Of a stretch of DNA of 64,000 nt, positions 7,044 to 14,412 are shown piece after piece. This DNA comes from Actinoplanes lobatus (GTDB lineage Bacteria; Actinomycetota; Actinomycetes; Mycobacteriales; Micromonosporaceae): assembly GCF_014205215.1 (NCBI RefSeq), contig NZ_JACHNC010000001.1, positions 2,113,001 to 2,177,000 of the forward strand, in the 5' to 3' direction. The translations under genes and the position numbers were made by a program. The number at the start of each line of letters is the position of its first letter. The first letter of the stretch is position 1. The notes beneath the pieces are model-generated. The model had not been told where the DNA came from, made no database searches, and worked only from the letters and a program-made list of their open reading frames with translations.

Positions 7044-8576
7044 ATGGAGGAGAACACGCGCCGGGAGGCTCCGCGGGCTCGGGGTCCGCGAAGCCCGTTC
7101 AGCACGCCCGAGCAGAGTCCCTCCGGCGAGGAGCCGACCGCGGGCCCCAGTCGCCGTGGAGCGCCGCCGGCGGTCACCTTCCAGCCCCCACCATCCGGCT
7201 CAGGTGCCGAAGGTCACTCTTCCGAGGGCGGGGCCCCCCGTAAGACGACCCCCACTGCGGTGCCTCCCCAGCCGGACCGCGCCACCGATTCGTCCGCGGC
7301 AGCCGAGCCCACACCAGAGACCTCGCAGCCTGCGGCTCCCGGTCCGGCCACAGCCCGCACACCCGCGAAACGAGCTCCGGTGAAGAAGGCAGCACCGCCG
7401 CGAAAGGCCGCTCCCATCGAAGAGCCCGCGGAGGCTGAGAAGCCGAGGAAGGCGGAAAAGGCAGCCCCGGCGCGAAGGGTGAGCCCAGCGGCGAAGAGCA
7501 CCGCGCCCGCATCTGAGCAGGTCCCGCCCCACGGGGACAGCCCGGCCGGGAAGGACGCGCCTCTGGCGCAGGCGGTCGCGCCCGCAAGGAAGACGCCGGT
7601 CAAGGAAGCGCCGGTCAAGGAAGCGCCGGTCAAGGAAGCGCCGGTCAAGGAGACACCCGCAAGGAAGGCGCCGGTCAAGAAGGCGGCCGCCAAGCGAGCC
7701 GCGGCCAAGGCGGTCCCGCCCGTCGAGTTGACCGTTCGGACGCCGGCCAAGCGCCCGGCGTCCCGGCCGGCACAGCCCACCCTGCCGCCTCGAGAGGCGG
7801 AAACCGCAGCGCAGGATGCGGTCCCCGCCACAGAGTCGCCCGACCTGCTCGTCACCGAAACGGCGCCGGCCGAGCCGACCGCGGCCGAAGCGACGCCACC
7901 CGTGCGCGGAGCAGACGGATCGGCTTCTCCTGAGCCGGAAGCCGGCAGGCCGATCGCCAACGAACCGGCCGCGGTCAAGCCCGCCGGAAGGGAACAGGAC
8001 AAGCCGACATCAGCCGGGGTAGGTGGGAGCACCGCTGAGGCGGGGCTGGGATCGCTCACCGAGGAGTTGCTGGCCGACCCGGCCCGCAGCCCGGAGATTC
8101 TCGCCCACACGGCGGTCCAGCACATCGGGCCCCGGGCCCGGGCGTGGGCGGCACAGACGCGCGCGTCCTATCCGACGGCCACGACGGAGGCGATCGCCCG
8201 CCTGGCCGTTCAGCGGTTCACCCGCTCGGCGGGGATTCGGGGCGGCTTGGGTGCCCTGGCCGGCCCGTACGCCCCGGTTGCTCTTGTCGCGACGACCGTG
8301 ATCACGCACGCGGAGCTGGTGTTGCACCTGGCCGCGGTCTACGGCCTGGATCCGGCGGATCCGCGCCGCGCCGGCGATCTGCTGGCGCTGGCGGCCCCGG
8401 GGAAGGGCCCGATCGTGCTCTGGGCCGCGCTGAAGTTGGTCCGCCTGCCGGGTGTGAGCCTGCTCACCGCCGTGCTGGGCGCCCGCGCCACGACGGAGAT
8501 GGTGGCGGTGCGGGCGCGCCGGTTCTATGCGGAGTACTCGAGCCAGGACAGCCAGGAGTCGGGCAGCAGTTCGTAG
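7044..8576 (+). CDS. Lys/Ala/Pro-rich protein with C-terminal globular domain
   Basis: A 510-residue protein from ATG 7044. The earlier in-frame start at 6927 adds 39 residues of unlikely composition. TAGGCT seven bases before 7044 could be the -10 of a leaderless transcript. Residues about 60-330 are low complexity with KAAPARK-type and KEAPV repeats, resembling the basic tails of histone-H1-like or cell-envelope-associated proteins. Residues about 350-510 are folded, with a Gly/Ala-rich hydrophobic hairpin (GGLGALAGPYAPVALVATTV), and may associate with the membrane. No enzymatic motif is seen. Its 3' end overlaps the convergent CPBP gene by 52 bases. Confidence 0.7.
   Translation: MEENTRREAPRARGPRSPFSTPEQSPSGEEPTAGPSRRGAPPAVTFQPPPSGSGAEGHSSEGGAPRKTTPTAVPPQPDRATDSSAAAEPTPETSQPAAPGPATARTPAKRAPVKKAAPPRKAAPIEEPAEAEKPRKAEKAAPARRVSPAAKSTAPASEQVPPHGDSPAGKDAPLAQAVAPARKTPVKEAPVKEAPVKEAPVKETPARKAPVKKAAAKRAAAKAVPPVELTVRTPAKRPASRPAQPTLPPREAETAAQDAVPATESPDLLVTETAPAEPTAAEATPPVRGADGSASPEPEAGRPIANEPAAVKPAGREQDKPTSAGVGGSTAEAGLGSLTEELLADPARSPEILAHTAVQHIGPRARAWAAQTRASYPTATTEAIARLAVQRFTRSAGIRGGLGALAGPYAPVALVATTVITHAELVLHLAAVYGLDPADPRRAGDLLALAAPGKGPIVLWAALKLVRLPGVSLLTAVLGARATTEMVAVRARRFYAEYSSQDSQESGSSS
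7596..7655 (+). repeat. 15-bp in-frame tandem repeat (KEAPV)
   Basis: The unit CCGGTCAAGGAAGCG repeats four times, the last copy diverged, encoding P-V-K-E-A. Near-identity at the DNA level shows recent expansion rather than only selection on the protein. It lies in the disordered linker of the surrounding gene. Confidence 0.8.
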
Positions 8577-9307
8577 CCGACGAACGCGGTGATGTCGAGG
8601 AGGCTGTGCGCCACGATGAGCGGCATCACGCGTTTGGTCCGCAGGTAGAACAGCGCGAAGATCACGCCCATCACGGCGTTGCCGAGGAAGGCGCCGAAGC
8701 CCTGGTAGAGGTGGTAGGAGCCGCGCAGTACGGCGGACGCGGCGATGATCCAGGCCGGTGACAGGGAGAGCGCCCGGAGCCGGGTGATCAGGTATCCGAC
8801 GACGATGACCTCTTCGAGGACGGCGTTCTGCATGGCGGCGAGGACCAGTACGGGCACCGACCACCAGTACGGCTGGAGCCCGGACGGCACGATCTGCGCG
8901 TTGATGCCGAGTTGCAGGGCCCCGTACACGAGGAGGAGGCCGGGCAGCCCGATGCCGGCGGCGAGTCCGGCGCCCCAGCCGAGGTCGTAGGCGGGCCGCC
9001 GGTAGTCGATGCCGAGTTCCCGGGCCGCCGCGCCGAAGGAGCGGGCGAGCAGGAACAGCGCCAGGGCGACCGGCACCAGCGCGAAGAAGATGCCGAGCAG
9101 CTGGTAAGTCAGGTCCAGGTAGGGCCGCGGCGACACCGAGGCGTTGAGTGTGGCGGTCTGCTGGGCGAGCGGCCGGTCGGCGGTGAGTTTCGCGGTCAGT
9201 GACACCACGGAGTAGACGGCCGACTGCCCGAGCGACAGCAGCAACACGATGGCGATCTCGGTCCCGTAGCGCGGACGGGTGGTCAGCTGCTGTTCTTCCA
9301 CGGTCAC
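8525..9307 (-). CDS. CPBP-family intramembrane metalloprotease
   Basis: A 260-residue membrane protein starting at GTG 9307 with about seven or eight hydrophobic segments. The family motifs are in place in the C-terminal half: EEVIVVGYL (glutamate pair), LRGSYHLYQG (histidine), and the AHSLLD histidine. These proteins (Abi/CAAX-like) cleave substrates within the membrane. Bacterial members are linked to peptide processing and bacteriocin immunity. It is divergent from the flavohaemoglobin gene, with 118 bp between. The C-terminus overlaps the 3' end of the convergent gene. The substrate is unknown. Confidence 0.85.
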   Translation of the reverse strand: MTVEEQQLTTRPRYGTEIAIVLLLSLGQSAVYSVVSLTAKLTADRPLAQQTATLNASVSPRPYLDLTYQLLGIFFALVPVALALFLLARSFGAAARELGIDYRRPAYDLGWGAGLAAGIGLPGLLLVYGALQLGINAQIVPSGLQPYWWSVPVLVLAAMQNAVLEEVIVVGYLITRLRALSLSPAWIIAASAVLRGSYHLYQGFGAFLGNAVMGVIFALFYLRTKRVMPLIVAHSLLDITAFVGYELLPDSWLSWLEYSA

Positions 9308-9425
9308 CCGCCAACTCTAGGCCAGGCACAAATTGGCCCAATTCGGCAAGCGACGCGCCGTGGAGGGTGGTGAGTCGCACTTCTCGTGCGTCGTGTTCCC
9401 GACTGCGCTGACCACCCTGAATGGC

Positions 9426-10535
9426 ATGGGAGACCTCGCAAGCTTGCTCAAGGAGAGCTGGAGCCTGGTCGAGGAACATCAGGACAAGGTCGCCGGCTAT
9501 TTCTACGCGCGCATCTTCCTGAAGTACCCGGACCTGCGCGATCTGTTCCCGGTGCAGATGGATGTGCAGCGGTCCCGTCTGCTCGGGGCGATCGTGACCG
9601 CCGTCCAGACGCTGGAGGATCCGGAGCGGTTCGACGAGTACCTGCGGGCGCTGGGCCGGGACCACCGCAAGTTCCACGTGGAACCGGAGCACTACGAGGT
9701 GGTGGGCGGCGCCTTGATCGAGTCGATGCGGGCGTTCGCCGGCGAGGAGTGGAGCATCGAGTACGACCAGGCCTGGGCCGACGCGTACGCGGTGATCGCC
9801 TCGAAGATGCTGGCCGGCGCCGATGCCGACCCGAACCCGCCGTACTGGTACGGCGAGGTGGTGGCGCACGAGCGCCGGTCCCGCGACATCGCGGTGTTCA
9901 CGGTGCTGCCGTTGCAGACGCTGGAGTACCGGGCCGGCCAGTACCTGAGCCTCGAGTGCCCGCGCTACCAGCCGCGGCTGTGGCGCGTCTACTCACCCGC
10001 GAACGCCCCGCGCCGGGACAACACCCTGGATTTCCACGTCCGCGCGGTGGGCGCCGGCTGGGTGTCAAGCGCGCTGGTCCGGCGGATGCAGGTGGGCGAC
10101 ATGGTGAAGCTGGCCGCGCCGATGGGCTCGATGACCCTGGACCGCAGGTCGACCCGGGACGCCGTCTTCGTGGCCGGCGGCACCGGGCTCGCCCCGATCA
10201 AGTCGCTGCTCGAGGAGCTCACCCGGTACAACCGGACCCGCTGGGTGCACGTCTTCTTCGGCGCGCAGACCCGGGAGGACCTGTACGACCTGGCCGACCT
10301 GAACCGGCTGGCCGCCCGCTACCCGTGGCTGTCGGTGGTGACCGCGTGCAGCGACGACCCGACCTTCCCCGGCGAGCAGGGCTACATCTCGGACGTGGTG
10401 GCGAAGTACGGCCCGTGGAAGGAGCACGACTTCTTCGTCTCCGGGTCAGGGCGGATGGTGAAGGCCACCTTGAAGCGCCTCGCCGAGCTCCAGGTGCCCT
10501 CTGTCCGGATAAAGTACGACAGTTTTACCGACTGA
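9426..10535 (+). CDS. Flavohaemoglobin-like globin-reductase
   Basis: A 369-residue two-domain protein from ATG 9426. The globin part (1-135) shows the B10 tyrosine in AGYFYARIF and the proximal histidine in GRDHRKFHVEPEHY. The reductase part shows the flavin motif RVYSPAN near residue 185 and the nucleotide motif GGTGLAPIKSLLEEL near 250. Family members use NAD(P)H and O2 to convert nitric oxide to nitrate. Actinobacteria also have a divergent type with poorly known substrates, and this one is slightly short, so NO dioxygenase activity is likely but not certain. The stop abuts the convergent deformylase gene with no gap. Confidence 0.88.
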   Translation: MGDLASLLKESWSLVEEHQDKVAGYFYARIFLKYPDLRDLFPVQMDVQRSRLLGAIVTAVQTLEDPERFDEYLRALGRDHRKFHVEPEHYEVVGGALIESMRAFAGEEWSIEYDQAWADAYAVIASKMLAGADADPNPPYWYGEVVAHERRSRDIAVFTVLPLQTLEYRAGQYLSLECPRYQPRLWRVYSPANAPRRDNTLDFHVRAVGAGWVSSALVRRMQVGDMVKLAAPMGSMTLDRRSTRDAVFVAGGTGLAPIKSLLEELTRYNRTRWVHVFFGAQTREDLYDLADLNRLAARYPWLSVVTACSDDPTFPGEQGYISDVVAKYGPWKEHDFFVSGSGRMVKATLKRLAELQVPSVRIKYDSFTD

Positions 10536-12065
10536 CTAGTAATCCCAGGGCCGGCCGGTCTGCTGGTACTGGGCGACCGGCACGAGCTTGGCATCGGCCT
10601 TCATCCGGTCCACGTAGAGCCGGCCCTCCAGGTGGTCGATCTCGTGGCTGATCAGCCGGGCCAGGGCCCGCTCGAACGTGGTGACCACCCGGGTCCCGTC
10701 GAACCGGGCGTGCTCCACGTCGATCCGCAGCGGGCGCGGCACCAGGCCCCGGTAGTCGAAGAACGACAGGCAGCCTTCGTACTGCTCGTCGGTCTCGCCG
10801 GACTCGCCGACGACCCGGGGGTTGAGCAGGACGACCGGTTCGGTGTCGCGCTCCGGCGGCCGGACGACGGCGGCCGCCACCGGAACCCCGATCTGGGGCG
10901 CGGCGAGACCCACGCCCTTGCTGAACTCGTGCAGATCCTCAAGCCGCCCGAGCGAGGTCAGCAGCCGGGTGACCGCGGTCCGGGCGGCCGCCCCCTCACG
11001 GGGCAGCTGGAAGTGGCGGGCCCGCTGCCGGAGCAGGTCGGATCCGCGCTGGATGATGCCGATGCCACGCATCCGGTGCGAGGCCCGGGGCAGGGTCGGC
11101 TCGGGCGGGCCGGTCTCCTCGTAGAGCGGTGCGTCGGCGCCACGGAACCGCCATTCCAGTCGGTACCGGGCGTTGAGCAGGGGCGCGTCGGTTGACCACT
11201 CGAAAATGGCGCGACCTCCCTCGGTGCGGCGTTCCAACGGGGTGCGGACGGGCACCTCGGCGGCGAGGGACGCCTCCACACCCCAGACCTGGGGTTCGAA
11301 GCTCTCCGGGAAGTTCAGCCGGACGGTCAGAAACCGGGTCGGCAGGCGGACGGCGCGCTGGAACCACTGGCCCCACTTCTCCTCGCCGACCGTGTACGCG
11401 TACTCGATGGTGGTCCGTTCGCCGGGATAGAGCGGGAACTGGCCGCGCGAGTTCGCGAACATGAGCCAGATCTCCTTGGACGCGTCCCGGTCCAGCTTGA
11501 CCCGCCACAGCATGGGCTCGGCGGCCTCACCCTCACCGGCGAACGCCCGCACGTCCATCTCGTCGAAGGTGAGCGGGTTCTCCCGGTGGTGGCGGTTGGA
11601 GCCGGCCGGGTCGTGCGGGTAGCGGTCCACGGAAATCTTCGCGAGGTACCGGGTGACCGGTTCGACGCCGGCGTTGTAGAGGGAGCGCCGCACCCGGCAG
11701 CGGTAGGCGCCGTCGGTGTAGACCAGGTCGGCGATCTCGCGTTCGACGATCAGCCCGGTGCCCGGTGGCAGCCACTGGACCGGCACGGGCGGGTCGCGGT
11801 GCAGGCCGGCGTTGCGGGCGTTGCGCAGTTCGTCGTACTCCTGGAAACGCTGCCAGATGACGCCGCCGGCGCCGAGGACGGCCTCGGCCCGGCGGGCGAA
11901 GTCCTCGGTGGGCTTGTGGCGGCGGCCCTCGACGTGGCTGACGTAGGAGGGATCGAAGCCCATGCGCGCGGCCAGCTGCTTCTTGGTCATCCCGCGCTCG
12001 ACCCGCCACTGCGCAAGGGCTGAGACGAACTTGTCTGCGGCCCTTTCGATGGGCGAGGTGGTCAT
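10536..12065 (-). CDS. HTH regulator fused to peptide deformylase
   Basis: A 509-residue protein starting at ATG 12065 behind AAGGGGA. Residues about 15-70 are an XRE helix-turn-helix (MTKKQLAARMGFDPSYVSHV). Residues about 85-330 form an unrecognised, beta-rich central region. The C-terminal third is a complete peptide deformylase: GVGLAAPQIG at 384-393, EGCLSF with metal ligand C432, and HEIDH with H474, E475 and H478. Deformylases remove the formyl group from new proteins and are normally about 180 residues with no DNA-binding part. All catalytic positions are intact, so this should be an active enzyme tied to a DNA-binding domain. It may sense formylated peptides or antibiotics. Confidence 0.88.
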   Translation of the reverse strand: MTTSPIERAADKFVSALAQWRVERGMTKKQLAARMGFDPSYVSHVEGRRHKPTEDFARRAEAVLGAGGVIWQRFQEYDELRNARNAGLHRDPPVPVQWLPPGTGLIVEREIADLVYTDGAYRCRVRRSLYNAGVEPVTRYLAKISVDRYPHDPAGSNRHHRENPLTFDEMDVRAFAGEGEAAEPMLWRVKLDRDASKEIWLMFANSRGQFPLYPGERTTIEYAYTVGEEKWGQWFQRAVRLPTRFLTVRLNFPESFEPQVWGVEASLAAEVPVRTPLERRTEGGRAIFEWSTDAPLLNARYRLEWRFRGADAPLYEETGPPEPTLPRASHRMRGIGIIQRGSDLLRQRARHFQLPREGAAARTAVTRLLTSLGRLEDLHEFSKGVGLAAPQIGVPVAAAVVRPPERDTEPVVLLNPRVVGESGETDEQYEGCLSFFDYRGLVPRPLRIDVEHARFDGTRVVTTFERALARLISHEIDHLEGRLYVDRMKADAKLVPVAQYQQTGRPWDY

Positions 12066-12376
12066 CACGGATGTCCCCTTCGCGACGGCACGTTCAGTGT
12101 CGCCGGGACCGCGTGTCTGCAAGGAGCTAGTAGCGTTTTGCCGACAGATACCTTGACGAATCCGGCAACGCCGCCACGCTACGTAAAGTAATCATGGCGG
12201 AGGGTATTCGTCCGAATGATCCCTTGGGTCAGTGTGGTTAGGCTACCCTTAACCAGGTACCGTGGGTCCTTCGCGAGCCCCGCCGCTCCACAAGAGCCCG
12301 GCTCGCCCTTCTGCAAGATCATCCGCGAGGAGAGTGCGGTGCCTCAGCGACGAGTGCCGCGGGCCGGCGGCCGCCC
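12066..12376. promoter_or_regulatory. Intergenic region between divergent genes, with iron box
   Basis: This 311-base gap separates the HTH-deformylase gene from the FhuF-like gene. It contains a strong iron-box match at 12233-12251 and a GAGGAG ribosome site at 12327-12332 that serves a short leader reading frame. It is less GC-rich around 12150-12240 (TTTTG, TAAAGTAATC), as expected for promoters. No other gene is seen. Confidence 0.6.
12233..12251 (+). promoter_or_regulatory. IdeR/DtxR iron box
   Basis: Aligned to the 19-bp IdeR/DtxR consensus (TTAGGTTAGGCTAACCTAA) this site matches at 15 positions, including the uninterrupted core TTAGGCTA at 12238-12245 and CCT at 12247-12249. It lies about 125 bp upstream of an FhuF-like iron protein gene, which is exactly the type of gene this iron-dependent repressor controls. 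The site predicts expression under iron shortage. Confidence 0.75.
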
Positions 12377-12380
12377 GTGA
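12339..12380 (+). CDS. 13-residue leader peptide coupled to the FhuF-like gene
   Basis: GTG 12339 follows GAGGAGA with a five-base gap, the only good ribosome site in front of the FhuF-like gene, and opens a 13-codon frame (VPQRRVPRAGGRP) whose TGA overlaps the GTG of the next gene as GTGA. The downstream gene has no ribosome site of its own, so its translation may depend on ribosomes finishing this leader. The peptide itself probably has no function. Confidence 0.45.
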   Translation: MPQRRVPRAGGRP

Positions 12381-13174
12381 CCAGCCCCACGCTGGAACTC
12401 CGGCAGATCCGGCCACCACTGCTGGCACCGGTCAACGCGACGCTGCGCGCCATGTTCGGCACCAGCACCGAGGTCCCCGGCCTGGCGCCCGACCTGGTGG
12501 TCCGCGACCTGGCCGGCTGGACGCCGACCGCGCGCCTGGCCGACGTACACCTGGACACCCTGCTCGACGCGGCCCGCCGTCGCTGGAACGCGCAGGCCCA
12601 CGCCGCCGCCGCGCTCGCCTGGAAGGCCTACACCTACTGGCTCGCCCTCCCGGCCGTCCTCGGCTGGGCCTCGGCGCGGCGGGTGCCGCTGCTCACCTCC
12701 ACCGACGCGGTCATGCACTTCGACGACCCACGCCCGCTGGTCACGCTCGGCATGCGACCGGACATCCCGGTCGCGGTCCTGCCGCACGACCCGCTGGCCC
12801 TCTCCGGCCTGCCGCAGGTCAAGGTCGTCGCCGACGAGGACGCACTGCTCGCCGAATTCCGCCGCGCCCTCTTCGAACAGCACCTGGAACCGCTGCTCGA
12901 CGCCATCCACGGCCGGGTCCGCCTGGGCCGGCGCCCGCTGCTCGGCTCGCTCGCCTCCGGCATCGCCTACGGCGTCCTGCGTTCCGCCGACGCCGTCCCC
13001 GGCTCCTCCGCCGCGACCATCGACCGGTTGCTCGGCGCGCTCGGCATCCGCGACCTGATCGACCTCGAACCCGACCCGAACGGCCGGCTCGACGTCCGCC
13101 GCAAGACCTGCTGCCTGGCCTTCACCCTGCCTCAGCCCAAGGTCTGCCCGGGCTGCTGCATCAAAACCCCTTAG
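12377..13174 (+). CDS. FhuF-like (2Fe-2S) siderophore-iron reductase
   Basis: A 265-residue cytoplasmic protein from GTG 12377. The C-terminus carries RRKTCCLAFTLPQPKVCPGC, the C-C-x10-C-x2-C cluster motif that binds a [2Fe-2S] centre in ferric siderophore reductases of the FhuF family. Residues 1-230 form the substrate-binding part. In E. coli, FhuF releases iron from hydroxamate siderophores by reduction. The upstream iron box supports the same job here. The gene stands alone: no siderophore transport genes are next to it. Convergent with the RTX-repeat gene. Confidence 0.85.
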   Translation: MTSPTLELRQIRPPLLAPVNATLRAMFGTSTEVPGLAPDLVVRDLAGWTPTARLADVHLDTLLDAARRRWNAQAHAAAALAWKAYTYWLALPAVLGWASARRVPLLTSTDAVMHFDDPRPLVTLGMRPDIPVAVLPHDPLALSGLPQVKVVADEDALLAEFRRALFEQHLEPLLDAIHGRVRLGRRPLLGSLASGIAYGVLRSADAVPGSSAATIDRLLGALGIRDLIDLEPDPNGRLDVRRKTCCLAFTLPQPKVCPGCCIKTP

Positions 13175-13263
13175 CGGTACGGGCTACGCGCACCCGCCGC
13201 GGGAAGACGGCGACCACCGTCGGACACCGGCCTTTGCCGCCCGCGCCGGGCGCAGATCGGTGG

Positions 13264-14343
13264 TCACCCTTCGCAGGCGACCTTGACGTCCTTGCCATCG
13301 GCCAGGCACTCATCGCCGTCCGCGCCACCGTCCAGCCGGTCCGCCGCCGCCATCCCGTGCTCGTAGCCGTCAAGGTGGTCGCTCCCGGCGCCGCCGTAAA
13401 GGTTGTCCCGTCCGGCGTTACCGACCAGGAAGTCCGCACCACCGTTGCCGACGATGACGTCGTCGCCCTCCGCGCCGTAGAGAGTGTCGGACCGCTCGGT
13501 GCCGTAGAGACGGTCGTCGCCGTAACCGCCGTAGATTTCCTCGATGTCGGCGCCGATCGTGTCGTGTTCGCCGCGCACTCCGTCATCGCCTCGGACACCA
13601 TCGGCGTCGGCCGTCACCGGGCGGTCATGCGCGCCGAAGGTGACCGCGTCGCGGCCGCTACCGCCGAGATAGGTGTCCGCGTCGGCTGCTCCCGCCACCA
13701 GCGGCGGGCCGGCTTCGAACAGATCGTTCCCGGGCCCGCCGTACTCCCGGTCGTTCCCGTCACCGCTGATGAAGGAATCGCGACCGTCCCCGCCGGAGAT
13801 CACGTCGTCACCGTAGGACCCGATGAGCGTGTCACCGCCGTCCCCGCCCCAGATCCGGTCGTCACCCACATAGCCGTCGAGCTTGTCGTCGCCACCGTTC
13901 CCGGAGATCCGGTCCGCACCGGTGTCGCCGTTGATGATGTCCCGGCGCGGTCCCCCGATCAGGGTGTCCCGGCCACTGCCACCGTTGATGCTCGTCGGCA
14001 GCCCGGACCGGATCTCCACCGAGTCGTTCCGGTCGTAGGCCATGATCCACACCCGTGCCTCGGACGACGCCCGGCAGCGGACCTTGGTCTTGTCGCCCCC
14101 GACCCGTTCACAGCCCTTTCCCGGCGTGATCGCCACCCGGTCGTCGATCGTGACCGTGGCGCCCGACCCGGTCACGACGACCTCGTTCTCCTGACCCCAC
14201 CGGGCGTGATAGGTGACCCGGTAGCCATGCGTGACCTTGACGGTTCCATGGGCGGCCGCCTGCGCGGGTGTGGCGATCAGACCGGCCGGGACGGCGGTCA
14301 GAAACGCGAGGCCGAAGCCGGCCAGCCGGGTATGACGAGGCAC
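13264..14343 (-). CDS. Secreted RTX-type calcium-binding repeat protein
   Basis: A 359-residue protein starting at GTG 14343 with GGAGG upstream. A Sec signal peptide ends near residue 30 (TPAQAAAHG). After a short beta region (40-115), residues about 118-345 are tandem nonapeptides of the GGxGxDxLx type (GGSGRDTLI, GNGGDDKLD, GGDGGDTLI, GGAGSDHLD), which fold as a calcium-loaded parallel beta roll outside the cell. There is no protease, lipase or pore domain, so the repeat region itself may be the functional part, perhaps a surface or matrix protein. Secretion by Sec rather than by a type I system is usual for Gram-positive members. Confidence 0.85.
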   Translation of the reverse strand: MPRHTRLAGFGLAFLTAVPAGLIATPAQAAAHGTVKVTHGYRVTYHARWGQENEVVVTGSGATVTIDDRVAITPGKGCERVGGDKTKVRCRASSEARVWIMAYDRNDSVEIRSGLPTSINGGSGRDTLIGGPRRDIINGDTGADRISGNGGDDKLDGYVGDDRIWGGDGGDTLIGSYGDDVISGGDGRDSFISGDGNDREYGGPGNDLFEAGPPLVAGAADADTYLGGSGRDAVTFGAHDRPVTADADGVRGDDGVRGEHDTIGADIEEIYGGYGDDRLYGTERSDTLYGAEGDDVIVGNGGADFLVGNAGRDNLYGGAGSDHLDGYEHGMAAADRLDGGADGDECLADGKDVKVACEG

Positions 14344-14412
14344 GCGGTCCCTCCAGGGCCTTCGACGATGCCAAGATCATAGAACGGCATCGTATCGACG
14401 CGAGCCTCCGCG

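Noticed and set aside
12262..14382. A 706-codon plus-strand frame
   Set aside because: It runs through the FhuF-like gene in another frame and antisense to the RTX gene. It only mirrors their codon pattern.
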